DNA from: Clostridia bacterium
Lineage (GTDB): Bacteria > Bacillota > Clostridia > Christensenellales > Aristaeellaceae
Direction: 5' to 3'
Assembly: GCA_017471125.1 (NCBI GenBank)
Contig: JAFUWR010000185.1
Span: 1 to 22,919, forward strand
DNA: 22,919 bases
The notes under the pieces were generated by a model. That model worked only from the letters and a program-made list of their open reading frames with translations. It was not told where the DNA came from and did no database searches. The position numbers and the translations under genes were made by a program. The first letter of the stretch is position 1. Every line of letters begins with the position of its first letter. Shown piece by piece: positions 5,847 to 12,887 of this stretch.

Positions 5847-6955
5847 TTATCGACACCTCCCTTGTTGCGTCCCTGCCAGCCCCGTATCAGGTCCGGCAGC
5901 TCCCGGGTCCCCATGATGCCCTGCCGGAAGAACAGCACCACGATCATGATGATGATGGAGAACACCACCAGGCGGAAGCCGTTGCGCAGCAGCGGCACCT
6001 CGAACCCGCCGATGACCTGCTTCTGGTCCAGGAAGCGCAGCCACCACTCGGAGCACGCCACGAACAGGAAGCTGGACAGGCAGGAGCCGGTGACCGAGCC
6101 GATGCCGCCGATGACGACGATCAGCAGTATCTCGTAGGTCATGGCCGTGGTGAAGGACTTGGCCTGCACGGTGGTCTGGTACATGGCCAGCATCGCGCCG
6201 CCCACGCCCGCGAAGAAGGAGCTGATGCAGAAGGCCAGCCGCTTGTGGCTCGCCAGCCTTATGCCCATGGCCTCGGCGGCGATCTCGTCGTCCTTCATGG
6301 CGCGCAGGGCGCGGCCGAAGGTGGAGTTGATGAGCAGTATGATGACCCCGATGCACACGCCCGCGATCAACAGCGGCACCAGCGTGGACAGGTAGACCAC
6401 CACCTCGCCGTTGGCGTTCTTGATGTTGAAGTCGTTGAAATTGGGGAAGAGACGCAGCATGTTGGAGCCGTTGGTGATCGGGCCCAGCTTGTCCCACTGG
6501 AACAGGGCGCGGACGATCTCCGCGAAGCCCAGCGTGGCGATGGCCAGGTAGTCGCTCTTGAGCCGCAGCACCGGAAGGCCGATCAGGAAGGCGAAGAACG
6601 CCGCCGCCAGGCCCGCTAAGAGCATCGCCACGAACACCGGCAGGGTGAACTGCACCAGGCCGCCGTTGTAGTACTGGTAGACGTCCATGCGGGACGCCAC
6701 CGGGATGGTGAAGATGCCGTAGACGTAAGCGCCGATCAGCATGAAGCCCGCCTGGCCCAGCGAGAAGATGCCCGTGAAGCCGTTGAGCAGGTTCATGGAC
6801 ACGGCCACCAGCGCGTAGGTCGCGCCCTTTTTGATGACCGTGAAGAGCATCGACGTGGCGGGGATGAACTGCTCCGCGATGAACACCGCCACGTACAGCG
6901 CCGCGACGATCACGGCGGAGATGACGGTCGCGGAATCCAACTTTTTCTTATTCAT
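5843..6955 (-). CDS. livM: Branched-chain amino acid ABC importer, permease LivM
   Basis: A membrane permease of 370 residues that pairs with LivH to form the channel. About eight to ten hydrophobic helices are visible, with the LivM blocks NLLNGFTGIFSLGQAGFMLIG (near residue 60), GLPVLRLKSDYLAIATLGFAEI (the coupling-region motif), RALRAMKDDEIAAEAMGI (ATPase-contact loop) and IGGIGSVTGS near the C-terminus. An AAGGAGG lies nine bases before the ATG at 6955. Only 14 bases separate it from livH. The C-terminal tail after the last helix is basic and cytoplasmic. Confidence 0.95.
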   Translation of the reverse strand: MNKKKLDSATVISAVIVAALYVAVFIAEQFIPATSMLFTVIKKGATYALVAVSMNLLNGFTGIFSLGQAGFMLIGAYVYGIFTIPVASRMDVYQYYNGGLVQFTLPVFVAMLLAGLAAAFFAFLIGLPVLRLKSDYLAIATLGFAEIVRALFQWDKLGPITNGSNMLRLFPNFNDFNIKNANGEVVVYLSTLVPLLIAGVCIGVIILLINSTFGRALRAMKDDEIAAEAMGIRLASHKRLAFCISSFFAGVGGAMLAMYQTTVQAKSFTTAMTYEILLIVVIGGIGSVTGSCLSSFLFVACSEWWLRFLDQKQVIGGFEVPLLRNGFRLVVFSIIIMIVVLFFRQGIMGTRELPDLIRGWQGRNKGGVDK

Positions 6956-6969
6956 TCGCTCCCGCCTCC

Positions 6970-7893
6970 TTACACCTTGTCCGTGATCTTCTCACCAAAC
7001 AGGCCCGTGGGCTTCACGGCCAGTATGATGATGAGCAGCGCGAAGGTAAAGGCGTCGGAGAAGGTCGCCAGCCCCATGGGGCCCGCGATGACGCCCGCCT
7101 TGAACAGTATGATGTCCAGGCCCTTGATGATGTTCTCGGCGATGCCGATGATGAACGCGCCCACCACCGCGCCGGGGATGGACCCGATGCCGCCGAACAC
7201 CGCCGCCACGAACGCCTTGAGGCCCGGCATGGCGCCGGAGGTCTGGATGACGGTGGTGTAGTTGGTGAAGTACAGTATGCTCGCCACGCCCGCCAGGAAG
7301 GTGCCGATGACGAAGGTGGTGGAGATGACGGAGTTGATCTTGATGCCCATGAGCTGGCTGGTCTCAAAGTCGCGGGAGACCGCGCGCATCGCCATGCCGA
7401 TCTTGGTGTGGTTGATGAGCTGCACCAGCGCCACCACCAGCACGATGGTCAGTATGGGCGTCACCACCGTCACCATCTTGGTGGTCGCGCCGAAGATGGT
7501 CACGGAATCGGAGATCCACGGGATGGTGGGGTAGAGCTGGTTCAGGCCGCCCGTGATGTACAATACCAGGTTCTGCAGCGTGTAGCTCACGCCGATGGCG
7601 GAGATCATGGCGCTCATGCGCGGCGCGGTGCGCAGGGGCTTGTAGGCCACGCGCTCGATCACGAAGCCGATCAGCGCCGTCAGCACCAGCACCAGCGGGA
7701 TGCACAGCCACAGCGGCACGCCGCTGGCCGCCATGTAGACCATGATGATGCCAGCCACCATGAACACGTCGCCGTGGGCGAAGTTGATGAGGCGCAGTAT
7801 GCCGTACACCATCGTGTAGCCGATGGCGATCAGCGCGTACTGCCCGCCCACCGATATGCCCGAGAGCAGGTAGGGGAATACGGTGTTCCACAT
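6970..7893 (-). CDS. livH: Branched-chain amino acid ABC importer, permease LivH
   Basis: The second permease, 307 residues, about eight membrane helices. Landmarks are GGQYALIAIGYTMVYGILRL followed by INFAHGDVFMVAG, FERVAYKPLR-like FVIERVAYKPLRTAP, the cytoplasmic coupling loop GMAMRAVSRDFETSQLMGI and FGGIGSIPGAVVGAFIIGIAE. The start at 7893 has AAAGGAG about 13 bases upstream, a somewhat long spacing. A 111-base gap separates it from livK and holds two hairpins, a common way for operons to make much more binding protein than permease. Confidence 0.95.
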   Translation of the reverse strand: MWNTVFPYLLSGISVGGQYALIAIGYTMVYGILRLINFAHGDVFMVAGIIMVYMAASGVPLWLCIPLVLVLTALIGFVIERVAYKPLRTAPRMSAMISAIGVSYTLQNLVLYITGGLNQLYPTIPWISDSVTIFGATTKMVTVVTPILTIVLVVALVQLINHTKIGMAMRAVSRDFETSQLMGIKINSVISTTFVIGTFLAGVASILYFTNYTTVIQTSGAMPGLKAFVAAVFGGIGSIPGAVVGAFIIGIAENIIKGLDIILFKAGVIAGPMGLATFSDAFTFALLIIILAVKPTGLFGEKITDKV

Positions 7894-7921
7894 ATCGAAA
7901 TAAACGCTCCTTTGTTTGGGG

Positions 7922-7987
7922 GTAGGGGCGCTGCCCCCAGCGCCCGTTCCTTTAACTGAACAATCGGCGGAGGCATAGCCTCCGCCG
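7922..7987. repeat. livK-livH intercistronic hairpins, one made by the GTAGGGGCGCTGCC repeat
   Basis: Positions 7922-7947 hold the GTAGGGGCGCTGCC module seen in other intergenic regions; its GGGCGCTG/CAGCGCCC arms form a hairpin. A second, perfect ten-pair hairpin CGGCGGAGGC-ATA-GCCTCCGCCG lies at 7965-7987. No T-run follows on the minus strand, so these look like mRNA-stabilising or partial-termination structures after livK rather than full terminators. Confidence 0.65.
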
Positions 7988-8004
7988 AACGGTCGGTGTT
8001 CTGA

Positions 8005-9153
8005 TTATTCGACGGTCTGCTCGGCCACGAACTCCCAGTCGCCGGTCTCGTTGTTGATCTTCTTGACGAACGCGGCGTCGCGGATGGCGTCGCCGGTCTC
8101 GTCGAAGGCGATGGCGCCGGACACGCCGGTCAGGGAGACGGACGGCAGGGCGGCCATGACGGCGGCGGAGTCGGTGGACCCGGCGGCCTTCAGGGCCTCG
8201 AGGGCGGTGTAGTAGGCGTCATAGCCCATGGCGGACACGGCGGAGATCATGTCGTTGCCGCCGTTGTTGGTCATGGCCTCGGAGTTGCTGTTCAGCCAGG
8301 CCTTGAAGCCCTCGTCGAACTCGGGGGCAGCGCCCTCCTGATAGAAGGTGGTGATGATGACGGAGACGTTGGTGCCCTTCGCGGCCTCGGCCACGACGTT
8401 GCTGTCCAGGGTGTCGCCGCCCAGCACCGGGATCGCCAGGCCCTGGGAAGCGGCCTGCTGGATGATCTGGGTGGAATAGGCGATGGACACGGGGCAGAAG
8501 AACACCTGCGCGCCGTAGTTGGCGGCGTTGGTCAGGTAGGAGGTGAAGTCCGCGGTGCCGGTGGGGAAGCTCTCCGGGATGACGGTGCCGCCCAGCGCCT
8601 CGAACGCCTGCTTGAAGTAGGTGCACAGGCCCTGGTCATAGTCGTTACCCAGCTCGCCCAGGGTGTAGGCCACGGTCGCGCCCAGCTCCTTGGCGGCGTA
8701 GTTCGCCAGGACGGTGCCCTGGAAGGGATCCAGGAAGCAGATGCGGAAGTAGTGGCTGTTGCCCGCGGTGACCTGCGGGTTGGTGCAGGTGACGCCGATG
8801 GCGGGGATGTTGGCGTTCTTGAAGATGTCGCTGCCGGCGATGGACACGCCGGAGCCGTAGGAGCCCAGCACCACGGAGACGCCCGCGTCCACCAGGGTGT
8901 TCGCCGCGGAGGGGGCCTTGGTGGTGTCGGAGCCGTTGTCGGCGGGCACGAGCTCGACGTCGTAGGTCACGCCGCCGATCTCAACGGTGGGGGTCTCGGT
9001 GTTCGCGTACTGCATGCCCAGCATCTCCTGCTTGCCGCCCGCGCCGCTGTCGCCGGAAGCCGGCTCGAACACGCCGATCTTCACGGTCTCGGCCATGGCC
9101 GCGCAGGACAGGATGAGCATCATTGACAATACGATCGCAAGAACCTTTTTCAT
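8005..9153 (-). CDS. livK: Branched-chain amino acid ABC importer, substrate-binding protein LivK
   Basis: The extracellular receptor that captures the amino acid and hands it to LivHM. It is 382 residues. The start at 9153 follows GGGAGGAG by seven bases and opens with MKKVLAIVLSMMLILSCAAMA, a signal peptide; cleavage could be at AMA-ET or, as a lipoprotein, at the Cys of LILSC, which is an imperfect lipobox. The mature part is a type I periplasmic binding fold: VKIGVFEPASGDSGAGGKQ at the start, VVLGSYGSGVSIAGSDIF, FRICFLDPFQGTVLANYA (ligand-site block) and GYDAYYTALEALKAAGSTD near the C-terminus. The acidic TGxxGAGG loop is typical. The frame is open far upstream, but that part is non-coding repeat sequence. 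Confidence 0.95.
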   Translation of the reverse strand: MKKVLAIVLSMMLILSCAAMAETVKIGVFEPASGDSGAGGKQEMLGMQYANTETPTVEIGGVTYDVELVPADNGSDTTKAPSAANTLVDAGVSVVLGSYGSGVSIAGSDIFKNANIPAIGVTCTNPQVTAGNSHYFRICFLDPFQGTVLANYAAKELGATVAYTLGELGNDYDQGLCTYFKQAFEALGGTVIPESFPTGTADFTSYLTNAANYGAQVFFCPVSIAYSTQIIQQAASQGLAIPVLGGDTLDSNVVAEAAKGTNVSVIITTFYQEGAAPEFDEGFKAWLNSNSEAMTNNGGNDMISAVSAMGYDAYYTALEALKAAGSTDSAAVMAALPSVSLTGVSGAIAFDETGDAIRDAAFVKKINNETGDWEFVAEQTVE

Positions 9154-9184
9154 AGGATTACTCCTCCCATTTTTTGATGTGACC

Positions 9185-9213
9185 ATTATACATGCTCCGC
9201 ATGGGAATTGCAA
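9185..9213 (-). promoter_or_regulatory. Promoter of the liv operon
   Basis: On the minus strand TTGCAA (9213-9208), a 17-base spacer and TATAAT (9190-9185), about 31 bases before livK. No T-box or other leader structure is visible in the short 5' region. Confidence 0.75.
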
Positions 9214-9342
9214 TAGTGTTAAGGTTATATTTTTGCAATACTCGCCGCCTTTTTCATCCATCCCCCCACATATTTCCGTCACACGCGGACAAATCGGGCC
9301 GGTTTTTGCACCCGAACGCGATTTTAGATGCGTTTTTTCAGG

Positions 9343-9473
9343 GACGACCTCATCCGTCAGCCGCTCTGCGGCTGCCACCTTCCCCTGAAGGGGAAGGCAT
9401 ACTGCACGGGGCCCAAAGCCTTCCCCTTTAGGGGAAGGTGGCACGGCGAAGCCGTGTCGGATGAGGTCGTCTC
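9343..9473. repeat. MITE-like element, GACCTCATCCG family, perfect 14-bp terminal inverted repeats
   Basis: GACGACCTCATCCG (9343-9356) is exactly complementary to CGGATGAGGTCGTC (9460-9473). Inside are CAGCCGC/GCGGCTG, and CCTTCCCCTGAAGGGGAAGG and CCTTCCCCTTTAGGGGAAGG, two perfect 20-base palindromes, and CACGGC/GCCGTG. The 131-bp element is non-coding. Related copy: 21940-22179. It lies upstream of the liv promoter and downstream of mgtE. The remaining bases 9214-9342 hold nothing I can identify. Confidence 0.8.
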
Positions 9474-9481
9474 CCTGACGC

Positions 9482-9505
9482 AAAAGACCGCACCGAAGCG
9501 CGGTC
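9482..9505 (-). terminator. Intrinsic terminator of mgtE
   Basis: On the minus strand GACCGCGC pairs with GTGCGGTC around a TTCG tetraloop (9505-9486), followed by TTTT (9485-9482). It lies 11 bases after the mgtE stop. Confidence 0.85.
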
Positions 9506-9515
9506 GATCGCAAGG

Positions 9516-10874
9516 TCATTTGATATGCAGTATCATCGAGGCGAACTGGAAGTAGATCAAGAGCGACAGCACATCCACGATGGTGGTGATGAACGGGCTT
9601 GCCATGACGGCGGGGTCGAGCCCGGCCTTCTTGGCGAGCATGGGCAGCGTGCAGCCCACGAGCTTGGCGATGATGATGGTGCACAGCATGGTGACGCACA
9701 CGGTCAGCGCCACGGGCGCGGTGAGCTTGTCGAACAGCATCAGCTTGACGAAGTTGGCGGCGGTCAGCGTGACGCCGCACATGATGGCCACGCGGAACTC
9801 CTTCCAGATGACGCGCACGATGTCCGAGAACTCCACCTCGCCCAGCGACAGGGCGCGGATGACGGTGACGGACGCCTGGGAGCCGGAGTTGCCGCCGGTG
9901 TCCATCATCATGGGGATGTAGGCGATCAGCATCGGGAACAGGGCCAGGGCGTCCTCGAACCGGGTGATGACGATGCCGGTGAACGTGGCCGACACCATCA
10001 GCAAGAGAAGCCACGGGATGCGGTTCTTCCAGATCTCGAACACGCTGGTCTTTAAGTACGGCTTGTCCGACGGCGTGATGGCGGCCATCTTCGCGATGTC
10101 CTCGGTGGCCTCCTCCTCCATGATGTCCATGGCGTCGTCGACGGTGATGATGCCCACCAGGCGGCCCTCGGCGTCCACCACGGGCAGGGAGGAGAAGTCG
10201 TACTTGGACATGGTCTGCACGGCGCTCTCCTGGTCGTCCTTGGTGGATACGCTGATGACGTTGGGCGTCATCAGGTTCTCGCACTTCTCGTCGGGCTTGG
10301 CCAGTATGAGCTGCCGGATGGTCACCGTGCCCAGGAGGTGGTACTTCTCGTCGGTGACGTAGCAGGTGTTGATGGTCTCCTTATCCACGCCCGTGGCCCT
10401 TATCAGCGCGATGGCGTCCGAGGCGGTCATCTCCGGCCGCAGGGACACGAACTCGGTGGTCATCACGGACCCGGCCGAGTCCTCCGGGTACTTCAATATC
10501 TCGTTGATGCGCTTGCGGGTGTCGGCGTCCGACTGCTGCATCAGGCGGCGCACCAGCCCCGCGGGCATCTCCTCGATCAGGTCCACCGTGTCGTCCATGT
10601 ACAGCTCGTCCAGCACGGCCTTCAATTCGTTGTCCGAAAAGCTCTTGATGAGCGCTTCCTTGATGTCGCCGTCCATCTCCACGAAGGTGTCCGCCGCCAG
10701 GTCCTTGGGCAGGAGCCTAAACAGCGCGGGCAGCATCTCGGTGGGCAGGTCGCTCAGTATCGCGGCCACGTCCGCGGGATACATGGTGGCCATCAGGTCG
10801 CGCAGCGATGAAAATTTCTTCTCCTCTACCAGCTTGCGGAAGGTCTCTTCCAATATCTCAGTTCTTTCCTTCAC
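9516..10874 (-). CDS. mgtE: Magnesium channel/transporter MgtE
   Basis: MgtE is a dimeric Mg2+ channel gated by its own Mg2+-sensing cytoplasmic part. The 452-residue protein shows the full layout: the helical N domain (about 1-125, with YPADVAAILSDLP repeats), two CBS domains (about 130-255; YPEDSAGSVMTTEFVSL, CENLMTPNVISVST, DFSSLPVVDAEGRLVGIIT), a plug helix and five membrane helices (about 285-450) with the conserved pore block MMMDTGGNSGSQASVTVIRAL. The chosen start is a GTG at 10874 because GGAGGGGG lies six bases ahead; longer in-frame starts lack a ribosome site. An M-box riboswitch upstream and a terminator downstream show a single-gene unit regulated by magnesium. Confidence 0.95.
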   Translation of the reverse strand: MKERTEILEETFRKLVEEKKFSSLRDLMATMYPADVAAILSDLPTEMLPALFRLLPKDLAADTFVEMDGDIKEALIKSFSDNELKAVLDELYMDDTVDLIEEMPAGLVRRLMQQSDADTRKRINEILKYPEDSAGSVMTTEFVSLRPEMTASDAIALIRATGVDKETINTCYVTDEKYHLLGTVTIRQLILAKPDEKCENLMTPNVISVSTKDDQESAVQTMSKYDFSSLPVVDAEGRLVGIITVDDAMDIMEEEATEDIAKMAAITPSDKPYLKTSVFEIWKNRIPWLLLLMVSATFTGIVITRFEDALALFPMLIAYIPMMMDTGGNSGSQASVTVIRALSLGEVEFSDIVRVIWKEFRVAIMCGVTLTAANFVKLMLFDKLTAPVALTVCVTMLCTIIIAKLVGCTLPMLAKKAGLDPAVMASPFITTIVDVLSLLIYFQFASMILHIK

Positions 10875-10963
10875 GGGTATCCCCCTCCGATCATTGAAAT
10901 TTCGTGGGCATGGCCCACACGAAGTCAAGACAGGAGTGTGACACGGCGGGGATCACCGGAGGC

Positions 10964-11038
10964 TCAGCGGCGCGAAACGGACGCCGCCGACCACCGTTCA
11001 GGCCCCGCGCCTGCGTCGCATCTACTGCCAGCGTCCAT
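10964..11038 (-). CDS. Possible 24-codon leader ORF between the M-box and mgtE
   Basis: A short frame from ATG 11038 to TGA 10964, 24 residues, begins MDAGSRCDAG and ends SVSRR. AGGTG lies six bases before the ATG. It sits after the M-box hairpin and 90 bases before mgtE, so it would be translated only when the riboswitch allows read-through. No membrane helix, no Pro/acid-rich stretch like the enterobacterial mgtL peptide. The ribosome site is modest and the peptide has no clear family. It may be a leader peptide or chance. Confidence 0.3.
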   Translation of the reverse strand: MDAGSRCDAGAGPERWSAASVSRR

Positions 11039-11072
11039 TTCGTTCACCTCACTTGTTCTATATTATAGTACG

Positions 11073-11104
11073 CAAAGATCCGCACCCGAACGGATGCGGA
11101 TCTT
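11073..11104 (-). terminator. Expression-platform hairpin of the M-box riboswitch
   Basis: On the minus strand AAGATCCGCATCC pairs with GGTGCGGATCTT around a short TTCG-type loop (11104-11075), a very stable stem. The T-run is short (TTTGCG), so termination efficiency is uncertain. It directly follows the conserved 3' end of the M-box, as expected for a Mg2+-induced terminator. Confidence 0.65.
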
Positions 11105-11273
11105 CATAGCATGTCCACCTGCACCGTTCGAGCTTCAGCTTCGCAGGGCGGTGTAACTGCGTTAGACGATACCTTGTGCTTCGATATCACCTGTTCAAAC
11201 CATCTGATGGTGTCTCCACCACTTCGCGGCAGCAGTCCATATCCCTGCGGTAGCCTTACTTACCGGATCTTAC
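11105..11273 (-). promoter_or_regulatory. M-box (ykoK leader) magnesium riboswitch
   Basis: Read on the minus strand, the leader carries the M-box core: AAGTAAGGCTACCGCAGGG, then GGACTGCTGCCGC, GAACAGGTGATATCGA, CACAAGGT, CGCAGTTACACCGCCCTG and the 3' block GAAGCTGAAGCTCGAACGG followed by TGCAGGTGGACATGCT. These match the order and sequence of M-box RNAs, which fold around several Mg2+ ions and turn off the downstream transporter gene when Mg2+ is plentiful. The predicted transcription start is near 11273. The riboswitch controls mgtE, a standard partner. Exact ends are approximate. Confidence 0.9.
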
Positions 11274-11279
11274 ATCCCT

Positions 11280-11308
11280 ATTGTAGAGCATGCCGCCCCG
11301 TTTGTCAA
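11280..11308 (-). promoter_or_regulatory. Promoter of the M-box/mgtE transcript
   Basis: On the minus strand TTGACA (11308-11303), a 17-base spacer and TACAAT (11285-11280), directly ahead of the riboswitch. Confidence 0.8.
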
Positions 11309-11354
11309 CCGTTTGGGGGTGAAAATTCGCATTAAAACCCGCGGCGCGCGCGCC

Positions 11355-11383
11355 TTGCAATCCGGCGGCAAATCTGCTATAAT
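11355..11383 (+). promoter_or_regulatory. Promoter of the 24-residue repeat protein gene
   Basis: TTGCAA (11355-11360), a 17-base spacer and TATAAT (11378-11383), about 35 bases before the ATG at 11418. Divergent from the M-box promoter. Confidence 0.75.
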
Positions 11384-11417
11384 GCAACCAGGAAAAAACC
11401 GACAGGAGGTCAACGAC

Positions 11418-11957
11418 ATGGCTGGAATTTTGGATGGACTGAACAAGGCCGTCTCCAAGGTGCAGGAGGGCGCGAAGGAACTGCTGGACAAGACCGACAT
11501 CGACGAGAAGCTCGTGGGCGCCGCCAAGGACCTCAAGGACAAGGCCCAGGAGCTGCTGGACAAGACCGACATCGACGAGAAGATCGTCACCGCCGCCAAG
11601 GACCTCAAGGACAAGGCCCAGGAGATGCTCAACAAGACCGACGTGGACGACAAGATCGTCGAGGCCGCGAAGGACCTGAAGGACAAGGCCCAGGAGGCCG
11701 TTGACAAGGCCAAGCCCGGCGTCGAGGACGCCTTCAGCAAGGCCTCCGCCAGCGCCAAGGAGCTGTTCAACAAGGCCGTCGAGACCATCGACCCGCCCAA
11801 GCCCAAGGACGCCATGGACCAGATCAAGGACGAGGTGGACGCCCAGGTGGACACCATCCGCGCCGCCGCCACCGGCTCCGATCCCATCCACGACTACTTC
11901 AACAAGCCCGCCGCGGACGCGCCGGAAGAGCCCGCGGAGGAGGATGTGATGGAATAG
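11418..11957 (+). CDS. Charged helical protein with three 24-residue repeats, function unknown
   Basis: A 179-residue soluble protein without signal peptide or membrane helix. AGGAGG lies eight bases before the ATG. Residues 21-44, 45-68 and 69-92 are three near-identical repeats of 24 residues (first copy starts ELLDKTDIDEKLVGAAKDL; 72 bp each). Then comes a further amphipathic helical part (about 93-150) and an acidic tail (AEEDVME). Lys, Asp and Ala dominate and there is no Cys, so an extended coiled helix is likely. The style resembles stress-linked amphipathic repeat proteins (YtxH, CsbD or LEA-like), but I do not recognise a family. The repeats are also near-identical at DNA level, so they expanded recently or are kept in register. 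Monocistronic by promoter; no terminator is seen. Confidence 0.85.
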   Translation: MAGILDGLNKAVSKVQEGAKELLDKTDIDEKLVGAAKDLKDKAQELLDKTDIDEKIVTAAKDLKDKAQEMLNKTDVDDKIVEAAKDLKDKAQEAVDKAKPGVEDAFSKASASAKELFNKAVETIDPPKPKDAMDQIKDEVDAQVDTIRAAATGSDPIHDYFNKPAADAPEEPAEEDVME

Positions 11958-12276
11958 GCAGTAGGGAGTAGGCAGTAGGGAGTAGGGGGAAGGCAGTAGG
12001 CAGTAGGCAATAGGCAGTAGGGGGACGGAGGCACCAGGCACCAGGCATCAGGCACCAGTGCGATACCTGCTGCCGCGCTGTTGAGGCATTAGTCAGTTGC
12101 CCGCCGTAACCGTAGGGGCGCTGCCCCCAGTGCCCGGTCATCCCGTAGGGGCGGCGTTGCGCCGCCCGCTGGGAGACAAGGCTGTCGCGCAGCGAACGCG
12201 GTCGTCCCCCTGTTCCCTGTTCCCTGCTCCCTGTTCCCTTCTTCTAATCCCTAATCCCTATTCCCTAATCCCTCCA
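11958..12276. repeat. Composite repeat block between the repeat-protein gene and the iron operon
   Basis: In order: a tandem of AGTAGGG/AGTAGGC heptamers (about 11958-12022); CACCAGG/CATCAGG heptamers ending CACCAGTGCGATACC (about 12029-12067); GTAGGGGCGCTGCCCCCAGT (about 12113-12132); a second, related GTAGGGGCGGCGTTGCGCC copy (about 12146-12164); TGTTCCC/TGCTCCC heptamers (about 12209-12240); and CCCTAAT/CCCTATT heptamers (about 12248-12275). The first three modules repeat the order at 1692-1808. No terminal-inverted-repeat element and no ORF of note are seen. Confidence 0.75.
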
Positions 12277-12298
12277 ATGTAAACATTCCCAAAACCGC

Positions 12299-12328
12299 TT
12301 GACAAGACGCCGTTAGTTAGGTTAAAAT
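12299..12328 (+). promoter_or_regulatory. Promoter of the iron (feo) operon
   Basis: TTGACA (12299-12304), an 18-base spacer and TAAAAT (12323-12328), about 30 bases before the first gene at 12359. The -10 is inside a palindromic operator (12317-12335). Confidence 0.7.
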
Positions 12329-12335
12329 AACCTCC
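12317..12335 (+). promoter_or_regulatory. DtxR/IdeR-like iron box over the -10 region
   Basis: The 19-base stretch TTAGGTTA-AAA-TAACCTCC has arms that match 14 of 16 positions of the known DtxR/IdeR consensus arms (TTAGGTTA and TAACCTAA around three central bases). It overlaps the -10 hexamer, where a bound repressor would block RNA polymerase. A DtxR-family gene is the last gene of the operon it controls. The MarR-type protein encoded first is another candidate binder. Confidence 0.6.
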
Positions 12336-12358
12336 ATAGGAAGGGACGGCGATCAGGG

Positions 12359-12799
12359 ATGGACGCGACGAAGCTGGGCGAGGACATGTGGACGATCCAC
12401 CTCGAGCACATGCGCGTGTTGGACGAGATCGTCGAGCGCAGCCGCACCCGCGGCGAGAGCGGCGTGCTGCTGTACCTGTACCACGTGGGCCGGCCCATGT
12501 ACCCCGGCGAGCTGACGGACAAGCTGGGCCTGACCACCGGGCGCATCGCGAACATCCTGAAGGTGCTGGAGCACAGCGGGCTGATCGTGCGCACGCCGGA
12601 CGCGATGGACAAGCGGCGCGTGCGCGTGGCGCTGACCCCGGCGGGGGAGGACCAGGCGCGGCGGCAGAACGAGAACGCCATCGCGTTCCACTCCCGGCTG
12701 CTGTCCAAGCTGGAGCCGGACGAGGCCGAGTGCTACATGCGGGTGATGAAGCGCCTCGCGGACATCTTCGACCGGGAGGGCGCGGGCGTCGGCCAGTGA
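12359..12799 (+). CDS. MarR-family transcriptional regulator
   Basis: A 146-residue winged-helix protein. The DNA-binding part is clear: MYPGELTDKLGLTTGRIANI as helix-turn-helix, LKVLEHSGLIVR, and the wing DAMDKRRVRVALTPAG. Flanking N- and C-terminal helices would form the dimer interface. No cysteine pair or other obvious sensor is visible in the core. It is the first gene of the feo operon, so it probably regulates iron uptake or a linked stress response. GGAAGGGA lies about 14 bases upstream of the ATG, and no better ribosome site is seen, so start confidence is moderate. A short GC stem with T-run follows it before feoAB. Confidence 0.88.
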   Translation: MDATKLGEDMWTIHLEHMRVLDEIVERSRTRGESGVLLYLYHVGRPMYPGELTDKLGLTTGRIANILKVLEHSGLIVRTPDAMDKRRVRVALTPAGEDQARRQNENAIAFHSRLLSKLEPDEAECYMRVMKRLADIFDREGAGVGQ

Positions 12800-12811
12800 C
12801 CTTACATAAAC

Positions 12812-12830
12812 AGGCGCGATGCGCCTTTTT
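12812..12830 (+). terminator. Short intrinsic terminator or attenuator between the MarR gene and feoAB
   Basis: AGGCGC (12812-12817) pairs with GCGCCT (12821-12826) around GAT, followed by T residues to 12830. The stem is only six pairs, so read-through into feoAB is likely; no separate feoAB promoter is seen in the remaining 57 bases. Confidence 0.5.
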
Positions 12831-12887
12831 ACAGCCCCTATCCCTTCTAAAAAAAGCTTTTTGGAAAAGAAACCGGAGGTCTGGTCA

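Noticed and set aside
9154..10284. Upstream extension of the livK frame, giving a 759-residue protein.
   Set aside because: The extension covers the liv promoter, an inverted-repeat element and part of mgtE in antisense; the ATG at 9153 has a ribosome site and signal peptide.
12819..12887. ATG at 12819 as the FeoA-FeoB start.
   Set aside because: It lies in the loop of the hairpin 12812-12826, lacks a ribosome site, and adds 23 residues not seen in FeoA; the TTG at 12888 follows GGAGG at proper distance.
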